From Bacillota bacterium (GTDB lineage Bacteria; Bacillota; Clostridia; DSM-8532), in NCBI GenBank assembly GCA_023411795.1, contig JAEYOK010000002.1, positions 1 through 64,000 of the forward strand: a stretch of DNA of 64,000 bases, in the 5' to 3' direction. Shown here one piece after another: positions 51,804 through 60,644 of the stretch. The position numbers were made by a program, and so were the translations under genes. The notes beneath the pieces were generated by a model. The model was not told where the DNA came from and made no database searches. It was given only the letters and a program-made list of their open reading frames with translations. The stretch's first letter is position 1, and every line of letters begins with the position of its first letter.

Positions 51804-53642
51804 ATGAGAATCGGTCTTGTTTTAGGAGTCTTAAACAACGATTTTTGTGACAATATTGTCAAATATATCGTAAAAGAGATTTCTTCACGTAATGCACATC
51901 TAGTTGTAATCGAATACATAAAACTTGAGCAGCACACTCCGGAGACTATCTCAGGAAACATAGTTTATCAAATAGTTGAAAATGAGGGGATCGATGGTGT
52001 CATAATCATCACAAGCTCATTGCCTTCCAAAAGCACAAAAGAACTACTTGAGGTCATGATTAAAAAAATAGAAAAGCCCGTGGTCTCGGTGGGAATGCAA
52101 CTTGACGGCATACCTTCCATAATTCTGGATTATAAGGCGGGCTTTGATGCGATAATTTCACGTTTTGCTTCTAACGGAATTAAAGATATTGCTTTTATAT
52201 CAGGTCCTTTATCCGATTATGTCTCGCAGGCCAAATACAACGGATTTTTTGAAGCAGTTCAAGAACACCGACTTGATATTGCTCCCCATTTGGTCCTCGA
52301 AGGTACAGGCGGTTATATGTCAGGATACAATTGTGGAAAGAAGCTGGTTCCTTATATTAAGAACGGCTCTGTTAAGGCTGTTATATGTTCTAATGACGAG
52401 CTTGCCATTTGGGCTATTAAGTGTTTCAGGGAAAATGATATTAATATACCCAATGACGTATCGGTATCAGGTTATGATAATTCAAACTTGATAGGCAATA
52501 ATAACATATCCTTAATTACTGTGGACAGAAAATTAGAGTTCATGTTAAAAAAATCAATAGCGGTTCTGTTTGAACAGATTTTCGGTCACAAAAACAGCCT
52601 TATATACTCATTCACACCCGAGTTGATTATTGGTGAAACCTGTGGATGTAATATAAAAAGCCAGACTACTGATATCATCTATCCATGGACAAGATTCTAC
52701 GGATTACGTGGCGCTCTCTTAAGTTTAAATCATGAAGCGATGGCCTCAAGGCTGATACATTATCTCAACGACAACAATATAGCCCACTGCTATATAGTAC
52801 ATAATACTACTCCTAAAAAGTTTACAGACCTTATTCATGATAATAATCCCAAGGGAAAATTGTTTTTTGGTTATTCCAAGGGGAATAGTGTTGCCTATTC
52901 CAAGCAATTTAGTCTATCCCAGATACTACCAAAGCATATTCTTGATAATATAAAAGAGCCTTTAGTACTTAAAGCTCTATTTATAAACAAAATGCACTAT
53001 GGCTTCTTACTTATTTCCATCTCTGATTCCAGTGCGCCCTTTATTGATGACTTAGCACTAGAATTAAGCCAATATTTAGCCGACCTGTACATAATAAATG
53101 AGCAAAAACGACTGGAAAAGGAATCAGCCAATACACACGAAAGCTTAATGATATCTAACAGACGCTTAAATGAGCTTTCAGTAAAGGATAACCTGGAAAA
53201 GCTTTTAAACGTTCGTCATCTTGCATCAAATATGCTCCAAAACCGCAAGGGAAATAAAGGGGAATATGTATTGATTATTGTAGAAATCGATAATTTTAAT
53301 GAGATTAATTCCCGATATGGTTTTAACGAAGGTGAGTTGGTTATTTCCTGCGTTTCAAACATCCTGGGTAATTCAATAAGAGATGATGACTTCTTGACTC
53401 ACCAGTACTGTGAACGCTATGTACTTCTGGTTAAGAATATTCAAAGTGACCCCACAAAAGCAATCAGTAATCGTTTTATAAAAGCTCTAAATGAGTTAAA
53501 TCGCTCTCTTAAGAAACCTTATATGATAAGCTTCAGCTGGGGATATGCGATGGCAAATGTGGAGAACGATTTTGAAGCAGCGTATGACAAAGCGGAGCAT
53601 AACCTTCTGATTAATAAACAGAATAGTATGCCCCGCATGTAA
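51804..53642 (+). CDS. Periplasmic-binding-like sensor with degenerate GGDEF domain
   Basis: 612 residues, no signal peptide or TM helix. Residues 1-285 are a LacI/GalR-type sugar-binding fold (MRIGLVLGVLNNDF, GIDGVIIIT, AVICSNDELAIWAIKCF, DVSVSGYDNS), but without the N-terminal HTH of repressors. A linker with coiled coil follows, then a GGDEF-like domain (about 475-605) whose signature is YCERYVLLV rather than GGDEF. Cyclase activity is unlikely; a c-di-GMP- or nucleotide-binding or protein-protein role is possible. The start at 51804 has TGGAAG upstream; a GTG at 51798 is an alternative. It is a single gene. Confidence 0.82.
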   Translation: MRIGLVLGVLNNDFCDNIVKYIVKEISSRNAHLVVIEYIKLEQHTPETISGNIVYQIVENEGIDGVIIITSSLPSKSTKELLEVMIKKIEKPVVSVGMQLDGIPSIILDYKAGFDAIISRFASNGIKDIAFISGPLSDYVSQAKYNGFFEAVQEHRLDIAPHLVLEGTGGYMSGYNCGKKLVPYIKNGSVKAVICSNDELAIWAIKCFRENDINIPNDVSVSGYDNSNLIGNNNISLITVDRKLEFMLKKSIAVLFEQIFGHKNSLIYSFTPELIIGETCGCNIKSQTTDIIYPWTRFYGLRGALLSLNHEAMASRLIHYLNDNNIAHCYIVHNTTPKKFTDLIHDNNPKGKLFFGYSKGNSVAYSKQFSLSQILPKHILDNIKEPLVLKALFINKMHYGFLLISISDSSAPFIDDLALELSQYLADLYIINEQKRLEKESANTHESLMISNRRLNELSVKDNLEKLLNVRHLASNMLQNRKGNKGEYVLIIVEIDNFNEINSRYGFNEGELVISCVSNILGNSIRDDDFLTHQYCERYVLLVKNIQSDPTKAISNRFIKALNELNRSLKKPYMISFSWGYAMANVENDFEAAYDKAEHNLLINKQNSMPRM

Positions 53643-53674
53643 AGTCACTTACTGCCTAAACAGCATTAATATTT

Positions 53675-55498
53675 TTAGGATACGAAAGCAGTCTTGCCCT
53701 GCTCTTCAATCAGTTGATTGGTATACAGCCTGTAATAATAGCCCTTCTTTTTGATGAGCTGTTTATGGCTACCCTCTTCAATGATTTTTCCCTTGTCTAT
53801 AACCAGAATCCTATCGGCTGACCTGATGGTGGAAAGCCTATGTGCAATAATAAAGCTGGTCCTACCGGTCAGAGCCTTGTTAAGCGCATCCTGGATTAAG
53901 TGCTCGGTTTCGGTATCAACAGATGAAGTGGCCTCATCCAGTACAAACATCCCTGGATCTGATAAAATGGCACGGGCAAAGGAAACCAGCTGTTTCTGTC
54001 CAGTAGACAAGCGGCTTCCCCTTTCACCCACCTCAGTGTCATAGCCATTCTCCAGTTTCATAATAAAATCATGGGCATTAACAATTTTAGCGGCTGCAAT
54101 AATATCATCCAAGGTTGCGTTTTGCCTTCCATATGCAATATTCTCTCTGACTGATCCACTAAATAGATGGGGCTCCTGTAAAACATATCCCGTATTTGAA
54201 TACATCCATAGAAGAGGCCTTTTCCTGTAATCCACACCATCAATAAGTATGCTGCCCTCAGTGGGTTCATAGAAACGACATGCCAGGTTTACAATTGTAG
54301 TTTTCCCCGACCCTGTTTCTCCGACAAGAGCGATTGTCTCTCCTGCTTTTATGCTCAGATTAAAGTTTTCAAGAATATTGCCTCCCTCTTTGTAGCGGAA
54401 GGTCACATCCCTAAACTCTATGTTCCCACTAAACTCCGGCCATTTTTCGCGGTTTGAATCAAACATTTCACCGAAACGTTCCTTAACCTCCGGACTGTCT
54501 ACAATGTCGTTCTTTGTATCCAGTAATGTTACAACCCTTTCGGCTGAGGCCTGGGTGTACTGCAGCTCGGTAAATACCCTCGCAAATTGTTTTACAGGCT
54601 CAAAGAATTGTACTGCATAGGAGCTAAAAACAACAATAGTACCATAGCTTATAGCATTCGATCCTACTTCAGAACCACTCTTCCATAGGACAAGGCCCGT
54701 TGCGATACTGCCTAGAAACAAAATTATAGGCGTATAGATTGACGAAATGGTAGCGGCCTTTATTGTAAAGTTTTTCATCTCCGTTGTTAAGCCTGTAAAC
54801 TCATTGAGCATATGACCTTCTATACTCAAGGATTTAATGGTTTTCGCTCCGGTTATACCCTCGTTGAATCCGGCTGTAATCTGTGAATTAAACTTCCTAA
54901 CCTTCCTGAAGTTGTGCAAAATCTTCTTCTGAAAAATCATGCTGATAATGACGAGTAATGGTACTACAGATAAAACCAGAAGAGCATAGCCCACATTAGT
55001 CATGAGCATTAGTACCGTCATCAATACCACAAGGAAGATGGACCAGAAGAAGTCTACCAAATGCCAGGATAATGTTACCCCAAGCCTTTTTACATCCGAA
55101 GTAAGTCTTGCCATAATCCAACCAACGGGGGTTCTGTCATAATAGGCAATTGAAAGTTCCTGTAGCTTATTGAAAGCAGCTTTTCTGATATCATACGGAA
55201 TGCTGTTTTCTACCTTACCCGCATTTAGTATCATTAGCCTGACATTAGCTGCTTGAAATACTACCAGCACTATTGCCATAATGCAATAAAGCCAAAAACC
55301 GTTGAGGCTTTTCTTTACTGCAAATAAATCAATAGCATACTGGTTGAGTTTTGGAAAGATTGCATCTACCAGTGCCAAAAATAACATTTGCACAATCAAT
55401 AATGTAATTTCTTTTTTATATGGTTTTGCGAATACAGCCAACTTTTTTATTGTACCTAAATCAATTCGCTTACTGTATTCCTGTTCTTCATAATTCAT
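53675..55498 (-). CDS. ABC exporter half-transporter (second gene of pair)
   Basis: 607 residues. An ABC_membrane domain with six TM helices (about 25-330) is followed by a nucleotide-binding domain: Walker A VGETGSGKTT (about 398), signature RLSTGQKQL, Walker B MFVLDEATSSVD with the catalytic Glu, and IAHRLS. The signature is STGQ rather than SGGQ. Together with the adjacent half-transporter it should form a heterodimeric multidrug-type exporter (LmrCD/BmrCD-like). The spacing of 57 bp indicates one operon. Substrate unknown. Confidence 0.92.
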   Translation of the reverse strand: MNYEEQEYSKRIDLGTIKKLAVFAKPYKKEITLLIVQMLFLALVDAIFPKLNQYAIDLFAVKKSLNGFWLYCIMAIVLVVFQAANVRLMILNAGKVENSIPYDIRKAAFNKLQELSIAYYDRTPVGWIMARLTSDVKRLGVTLSWHLVDFFWSIFLVVLMTVLMLMTNVGYALLVLSVVPLLVIISMIFQKKILHNFRKVRKFNSQITAGFNEGITGAKTIKSLSIEGHMLNEFTGLTTEMKNFTIKAATISSIYTPIILFLGSIATGLVLWKSGSEVGSNAISYGTIVVFSSYAVQFFEPVKQFARVFTELQYTQASAERVVTLLDTKNDIVDSPEVKERFGEMFDSNREKWPEFSGNIEFRDVTFRYKEGGNILENFNLSIKAGETIALVGETGSGKTTIVNLACRFYEPTEGSILIDGVDYRKRPLLWMYSNTGYVLQEPHLFSGSVRENIAYGRQNATLDDIIAAAKIVNAHDFIMKLENGYDTEVGERGSRLSTGQKQLVSFARAILSDPGMFVLDEATSSVDTETEHLIQDALNKALTGRTSFIIAHRLSTIRSADRILVIDKGKIIEEGSHKQLIKKKGYYYRLYTNQLIEEQGKTAFVS

Positions 55499-55555
55499 TA
55501 AGGTGTCACCCTCTCTTTTTTATTTAGGGGAGACCATTGGTCTCCCAATTTTACA

Positions 55556-57346
55556 TTAGGCAATGTCTTCACCTAATGAGCTTTGAATTTCCCAAATCTT
55601 CTTGTAAATACCGTCTCTCGAAATCAGCTCTTCATGGCTGCCTTCTTCGGCAATCCTGCCCTTGTCAAGAACCAAAATCTTATCTGCCTCGGCAAGAGTT
55701 GTAATACGGTGAGATATAATTATAGTAGTGGTTTCCTTACTTCTTTCTCTTAATGCCTGCCTTATCTGGCTGTCAGTTTCGGTATCAACTGCACTTAAGG
55801 AGTCATCAAATATCAGTATAGGAACATCCTTCACCACAGTCCTGGCTATAGCTACTCTTTGTCTCTGACCGCCGGAAAGGGTCACGCCTCTTTCTCCTAC
55901 GATGGTTTTATAGCCATTTTCAAATTCCTCTATCGAATCATGAACTGAGGCTATCTTGGCAGCGGAATAAATACTGTTGTCATCCTTTAAGTCGTCTCCG
56001 ATACTTATGTTTTCGTATATGTTCTTTGAGAACAGAAACGGCTCTTGAAGTACAATTCCTACATTTTTTCTGATCCATTCACGGCTGATATCAGAAAGTT
56101 CAACTCCATCAATGGTGATATGGCCCTTCTGATACTCATAAAGCCTTAAAAGCAAGTGAACAAGAGAACTTTTCCCAGAACCTGTGGCCCCCAGGATTGC
56201 AACGGTTTTACCCTTCTCAATTTTAAAGCTTGTGCCATTCAAAACAGGATTATTTTTCTCATATTCAAAGTACACATCATCAAACACAATCTCTCCGTGA
56301 ACCGGTATATCCTTTTGACCCTGTTGATAATCTTCGGGTTGGGCTTCCAAAATCTCAGTTATTCTTCCCAGAGAAACAAATGCCTGACCCATAAAGCCCA
56401 TCATCTGACCAAGACCTCTAAGAGGCCATACCATCATTCCTGCGTATATTGAAAATACCATTATGGTACCGATGGTAATTATGTCCTGAGTTGCCCAGTA
56501 CGTCCCCACGATAATAACAAGGGCATGCTGCAGCATACAAATAAGGTCCGTTCCTCCCCAGAAATCACCCATCAGCCTGACGATCTTCAAATTGAGATTT
56601 CTGTAGTTATCATTCTTCTCATCAAATTTTTCTATCTCAAATTTCTGAGCCCCAAAGGCTTTAACCACACGAACACCCGTCAGGTTCTCCTGGAGTGCCG
56701 CTGACATTACACCCTCGGCTTCATCGGTCTGAAGAAAGATCTTCATCATATTAATAAAGAAACGAATGGTTATTACAAAAACAATCGGAATGAGCACAAT
56801 TGAAATTAAAGTGTATTTTAAGCTCATAGGAATCATTATGGTCAGGACTATAATAACCTGGAATATAATCTGTATGGCATCAATCAACTGGCTTGTAACA
56901 AAGTTCTGTACCGTTTCTATGTCGGAAGTACATCTTTGAACGATATCCCCGGTTTGAGCCTTTACATGATAGTTAAACGGCAAATGTAATAGATGATCAT
57001 ACAGTTTTTCCCTCATTCTCTTTGATGAGTTTTGAGCCGCAACCGCCGACAACTTTCCCTTCAGAAACATAAATGCACCTTGAAATAAGCTTATTGTGAC
57101 AATCACAACAAAGATGACCCAGAGATTACTCCGTATGAAATCAATTCCCCCAATCCGCTCAACCAAAGAGTTAAGGCCAAATGGTAGGCTAACCGGTTCT
57201 CCGCCAATCACAGAATCGACTGTCATTTTAATTACCAGAGGTGATATGGCTGAGAAAAAAGTCATTAATAAAGTTGATATTATAGCAAAAATATATATTT
57301 TGCCACTGCCGTGCAAAAACTGCATCAACAGCTTAATTTTTTTCAT
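55556..57346 (-). CDS. ABC exporter half-transporter (first gene of pair)
   Basis: 596 residues. Six TM helices (about 15-310) and a nucleotide-binding domain with Walker A LGATGSGKSS (about 380), canonical signature TLSGGQRQRVAIA, and Walker B ILIFDDSLSAVD, in which the catalytic Glu is Asp. This is the pattern of the partner that carries the degenerate catalytic site in heterodimeric exporters. The start at 57346 is preceded by AAGGAGGAATTCTATC. A 30-codon ORF 220 bp upstream probably regulates it. Confidence 0.92.
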   Translation of the reverse strand: MKKIKLLMQFLHGSGKIYIFAIISTLLMTFFSAISPLVIKMTVDSVIGGEPVSLPFGLNSLVERIGGIDFIRSNLWVIFVVIVTISLFQGAFMFLKGKLSAVAAQNSSKRMREKLYDHLLHLPFNYHVKAQTGDIVQRCTSDIETVQNFVTSQLIDAIQIIFQVIIVLTIMIPMSLKYTLISIVLIPIVFVITIRFFINMMKIFLQTDEAEGVMSAALQENLTGVRVVKAFGAQKFEIEKFDEKNDNYRNLNLKIVRLMGDFWGGTDLICMLQHALVIIVGTYWATQDIITIGTIMVFSIYAGMMVWPLRGLGQMMGFMGQAFVSLGRITEILEAQPEDYQQGQKDIPVHGEIVFDDVYFEYEKNNPVLNGTSFKIEKGKTVAILGATGSGKSSLVHLLLRLYEYQKGHITIDGVELSDISREWIRKNVGIVLQEPFLFSKNIYENISIGDDLKDDNSIYSAAKIASVHDSIEEFENGYKTIVGERGVTLSGGQRQRVAIARTVVKDVPILIFDDSLSAVDTETDSQIRQALRERSKETTTIIISHRITTLAEADKILVLDKGRIAEEGSHEELISRDGIYKKIWEIQSSLGEDIA

Positions 57347-57566
57347 GATAGAATTCCTCCTTATACCTTAAGCACATTGACAAAAGATAAACAACTCTTC
57401 CCTTGGTTTTAGTGTCCTTTGGACGCAAAAAACACCAACCAGAGATTTATCTAGCCAGACTCAGTTTATTGAATTTGAGGTTTAAGATTAAAAATAAGAG
57501 TATTTTTGCATTTTGCTTTTGCAAATCATTGCCGGTAACCGTGGTAATTTGTTACCGTGCGGTCCA

Positions 57567-57659
57567 CTAAGCAATAAAAGAGATGCCGGCGGCCGCGACA
57601 ATGTTAAACCTTCCTTCAATTCCGAATCCGATGATTCTCAATACTCTAATTCTAAACAT
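57567..57659 (-). CDS. 30-residue leader peptide ORF of the ABC exporter operon
   Basis: ATG at 57659 is preceded by GGAAGGAGGTCGTGGA, a very strong ribosome site. The peptide begins MFRIRVLRIIGFGIEG and ends AAAGISFIA before TAG at 57567-57569. Directly after the stop lie overlapping inverted repeats (GGTAA-TTACC and GGTAAC-GTTACC) that could form alternative hairpins. A short ORF with a strong start followed by alternative structures and a multidrug ABC pair resembles antibiotic-sensing leaders such as bmrB-bmrCD. That role is inferred. Confidence 0.65.
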   Translation of the reverse strand: MFRIRVLRIIGFGIEGRFNIVAAAGISFIA

Positions 57660-57811
57660 TCCACGACCTCCTTCCAAAGAATAATAATCAGCATATTACG
57701 AACAAGTTTAACGATTGTTAACTTATTCTTTAGTATAATATACCAAAGTTTCTTAATAATCAATTGTTTTATTGCTTGAAATATATTTGTAATATTTGAT
57801 TGCCATACTTC

Positions 57812-59188
57812 TTATAGAAGATTAAGGCTCTCTCTCAAAACCTCACCGACAGTAGGGTGAGGAAATACAGTTCTTCCAAGCTTTTCTGTCGTCATACCAT
57901 TTTCAATAGCCATAACAGCACCAAAGATGAACTCCGAAGCACCGTTTCCGATTGCGTGGACTCCCAGCAGGGTATTTGTTCCATTGTCTTTTGAACACTT
58001 AATAATCCCCCTAGGTGTACCGCCTTCCACTGCATATCTGCCGCTTAGCATCATAGGCAGCTTTATACTTGCAAAATCTTTGCCTTGCTGTGCTAAACTT
58101 TCTTCTGTTTCACCGACCCATGCCACCTCAGGATTTGTATATATTACTGAAGGAATAGCCCCGTAATTCATGGCTTCCTTTTTACCCATTATATTGGAGA
58201 TGGCAACTTCAGCTTCTCTATACGCTGTGTGAGCAAGCATACTTCTGCCGTTTACGTCCCCGGCTGCATATACATCAGGCACATTTGTTTCCATATAATC
58301 ATTTGTGATAATTCTCTTCATTGAAATGTCCAGGCCAATGTTTTCAAAGCCCATATTACTGACTCTAGGCTTTCTTCCGGTGCTTACAAGTAACAAATCA
58401 CCTTCAATAATGAGGCTTTCTTCATTCTTTTCAATCTCCAGACTTCTACCATTTATAGCCTTCACTTTAGCCTCTAACACAAACTCTATGCCCTTCTTCT
58501 CGAGTTCGCGTTTTAAAATCTGAGCCAGCTCAGAATCAATACTTCCACCGATGTGGTCCAACATTTCAATAACCTTTACAGAGCTACCGGCAGTGGCATA
58601 ATATTGCGCCATCTCAAGGCCTACAATACCTCCGCCCAGAACCAGAAGCCTTTCGGGTACTTCCTTTAACGAAAGCATTTCGGTAGATGTTACGGCAAAA
58701 CCATTGCTAAATGCCTCGTCCATGCCTTCTATGGGAGGAAGTACACTTTCTGAACCGGTGCAAATTAAAAGCTTACTGCTTTTTATCGAATAGCTTTCAG
58801 AATTAACACAAAAAAGTCCATCTTCTTTTCCTGATATAACAGCCTTTTCAGGAATTATCTGAACACCTGCTTTTTTAACACTATCACCAATGGATTGAAC
58901 CAGTGCCTTTACTATTCTGTCCTTGCTGTTCATTGCTGCTTGATGGTTGATTTTAACCCCGTCCACAGCAACTCCGTATCGTGCTGCATCTTTACCATAC
59001 TCAAACACTTTTGCAGTATGCAAAAGAGACTTGGAGGGAATACATCCTTCATTTAAGCATGTCCCACCAAGCCTCTTTTCTTCAAAAACAGAAACCTTAA
59101 TTCCACTGTTAGCCGCTACAAGTGCGGCATGATAGCCCGCAGGACCGCCACCTATGATAATAAGATCTGCGTTGTTAACGTTATTCAC
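57812..59188 (-). CDS. lpdA: Dihydrolipoyl dehydrogenase
   Basis: 458 residues. FAD motif IIGGGPAGYHAA; redox-active disulfide GGTCLNEGCIPSK; NAD motif LGGGIVGLEMAQYYA; ATGDVNG-type second FAD site (AAGDVNGRSMLAHTAYRE); and the C-terminal dimer interface with HPTVGEVLRESL, including the catalytic His-Glu pair (FPHPTVGE). It reoxidises lipoamide of 2-oxoacid dehydrogenase or glycine-cleavage complexes. It has no N-terminal lipoyl domain and no such complex gene next to it. A lipoate-protein ligase gene lies 4 kb upstream, after the ABC operon. Confidence 0.95.
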   Translation of the reverse strand: MNNVNNADLIIIGGGPAGYHAALVAANSGIKVSVFEEKRLGGTCLNEGCIPSKSLLHTAKVFEYGKDAARYGVAVDGVKINHQAAMNSKDRIVKALVQSIGDSVKKAGVQIIPEKAVISGKEDGLFCVNSESYSIKSSKLLICTGSESVLPPIEGMDEAFSNGFAVTSTEMLSLKEVPERLLVLGGGIVGLEMAQYYATAGSSVKVIEMLDHIGGSIDSELAQILKRELEKKGIEFVLEAKVKAINGRSLEIEKNEESLIIEGDLLLVSTGRKPRVSNMGFENIGLDISMKRIITNDYMETNVPDVYAAGDVNGRSMLAHTAYREAEVAISNIMGKKEAMNYGAIPSVIYTNPEVAWVGETEESLAQQGKDFASIKLPMMLSGRYAVEGGTPRGIIKCSKDNGTNTLLGVHAIGNGASEFIFGAVMAIENGMTTEKLGRTVFPHPTVGEVLRESLNLL

Positions 59189-59258
59189 AATAATCTCCTA
59201 TCCTTTGGTGAATTAGTAATTAATACTATTCTACACCATATGGGGCTTCTTGCAATAA

Positions 59259-60644
59259 CTAATCCTGCCTGAGAGCTTTCATGACGCTTAATTTCATTGC
59301 CCTTCTTGAGGGCAGAATCCCTGCTATCAGGCTTGCGATAGGCGAGAAGAAAAATGCCGCCGCAGTAAGCCAAATTGGTATATAGGATGAGTCCAGTTTG
59401 ACCTCACCCTCAGGGGTCCAAATAGTTGAGCTACCTAAATTCACGTTAAATTTATTTAACAGGAAGGATAACAGATAGCTTAATCCGACACCAAGAATAC
59501 CACCGAATACACCAATCCACCATGCTTCCAGCATAAAAAGTCTCTGAATATCCCTTAGCCTGGCTCCGATGACCTTAATTATACCTATTTCACGGGTACG
59601 CTCATAAATAGACATATACATCGTATTAGCAATGCCTATGGCAGCTATTACAAATGACATGATGCCTATACCAAGAAGAATCTGACGTAATCCGGCTGAC
59701 TGCTGTTTCATATCATCAAGCATCTGAATAGGGCTATAACATTCATAGCCATACTCTTTAATAGCATCCATTATATTTACCACATCATCTATGTGGGCGG
59801 CTTTTACTATGACACGCTGATATCCTTGGTCGGTACTACTACCTGTGCTGGAGGAAATAGTAACCATGCCAGATTTATAACTACCACCTGATGACCCATT
59901 TTGCTTGTTCCATTTTTCTATTTCCTTTTGATACTGTTTAACAGTCTCAAATGGCATGATTACTGACCAATCATATTCCGACCCACTTTGCCCGACGATA
60001 CCGACAGCCTCAACCTTAACAGGTTTAGCCTTGACCTTAGGCTGAGGAACCCCTGTCTGGGGTTTCTCTCCATAATTCATATCCCAGCTTATGGTGACCT
60101 TCTCCTCCATGAGATTAAATCCCTCAGGAGCCGGCTCCCAACGGTATCTGGACGCTTTGGGATTATAAAAGTTCTGGGCAACATACTGTCCAACCACCAT
60201 ATGATCCGTGTCTCCATCCTGTAACGGACGCCCCTCAATAACCGGAATATCCAGAAGAGTGAACATATCTGCTCTTATGCCTATGATACTGGCGTAACTA
60301 ACATACTTATCAGCCATCATCTTCAAATAGAGGTTCATTATAGGAGTGGCTCCCTGTACACCTTTTATCTTTTCAAACTTGGCTATCATATTATCGTCCA
60401 GAGCCGGAATGTCATTCCCATCAGGAGTCTTGCCGCCCTGATTGTAATTATAGACCTGAATCTGCATTATATTGCCCATCTGGTTTACCTGAATCATGAA
60501 ATTCTTTTCCATGGCAATACCCAAAGAGAGCATGATAACAATTGCACAGCAACCTATCATAACACCCAAAACAGTAAGAAAGGTTCGCAGCTTGTGACGC
60601 CACAGATTTTTAATGCTTAGAAAAAGTGTGTCCAATAACTTCAT
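59259..60644 (-). CDS. MacB/FtsX-type ABC permease
   Basis: 461 residues. A TM helix at about 18-40, a large extracytoplasmic MacB_PCD domain (about 45-320), then three C-terminal TM helices (about 335-360, 380-405, 425-450), which is the four-TM FtsX/MacB plan. These act as mechanotransmitters rather than classic importers. The start overlaps the stop codon of the preceding surface-protein gene by one base (TAATG). With that gene and the ATPase at 62727-63443 it forms one operon. Confidence 0.92.
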   Translation of the reverse strand: MKLLDTLFLSIKNLWRHKLRTFLTVLGVMIGCCAIVIMLSLGIAMEKNFMIQVNQMGNIMQIQVYNYNQGGKTPDGNDIPALDDNMIAKFEKIKGVQGATPIMNLYLKMMADKYVSYASIIGIRADMFTLLDIPVIEGRPLQDGDTDHMVVGQYVAQNFYNPKASRYRWEPAPEGFNLMEEKVTISWDMNYGEKPQTGVPQPKVKAKPVKVEAVGIVGQSGSEYDWSVIMPFETVKQYQKEIEKWNKQNGSSGGSYKSGMVTISSSTGSSTDQGYQRVIVKAAHIDDVVNIMDAIKEYGYECYSPIQMLDDMKQQSAGLRQILLGIGIMSFVIAAIGIANTMYMSIYERTREIGIIKVIGARLRDIQRLFMLEAWWIGVFGGILGVGLSYLLSFLLNKFNVNLGSSTIWTPEGEVKLDSSYIPIWLTAAAFFFSPIASLIAGILPSRRAMKLSVMKALRQD

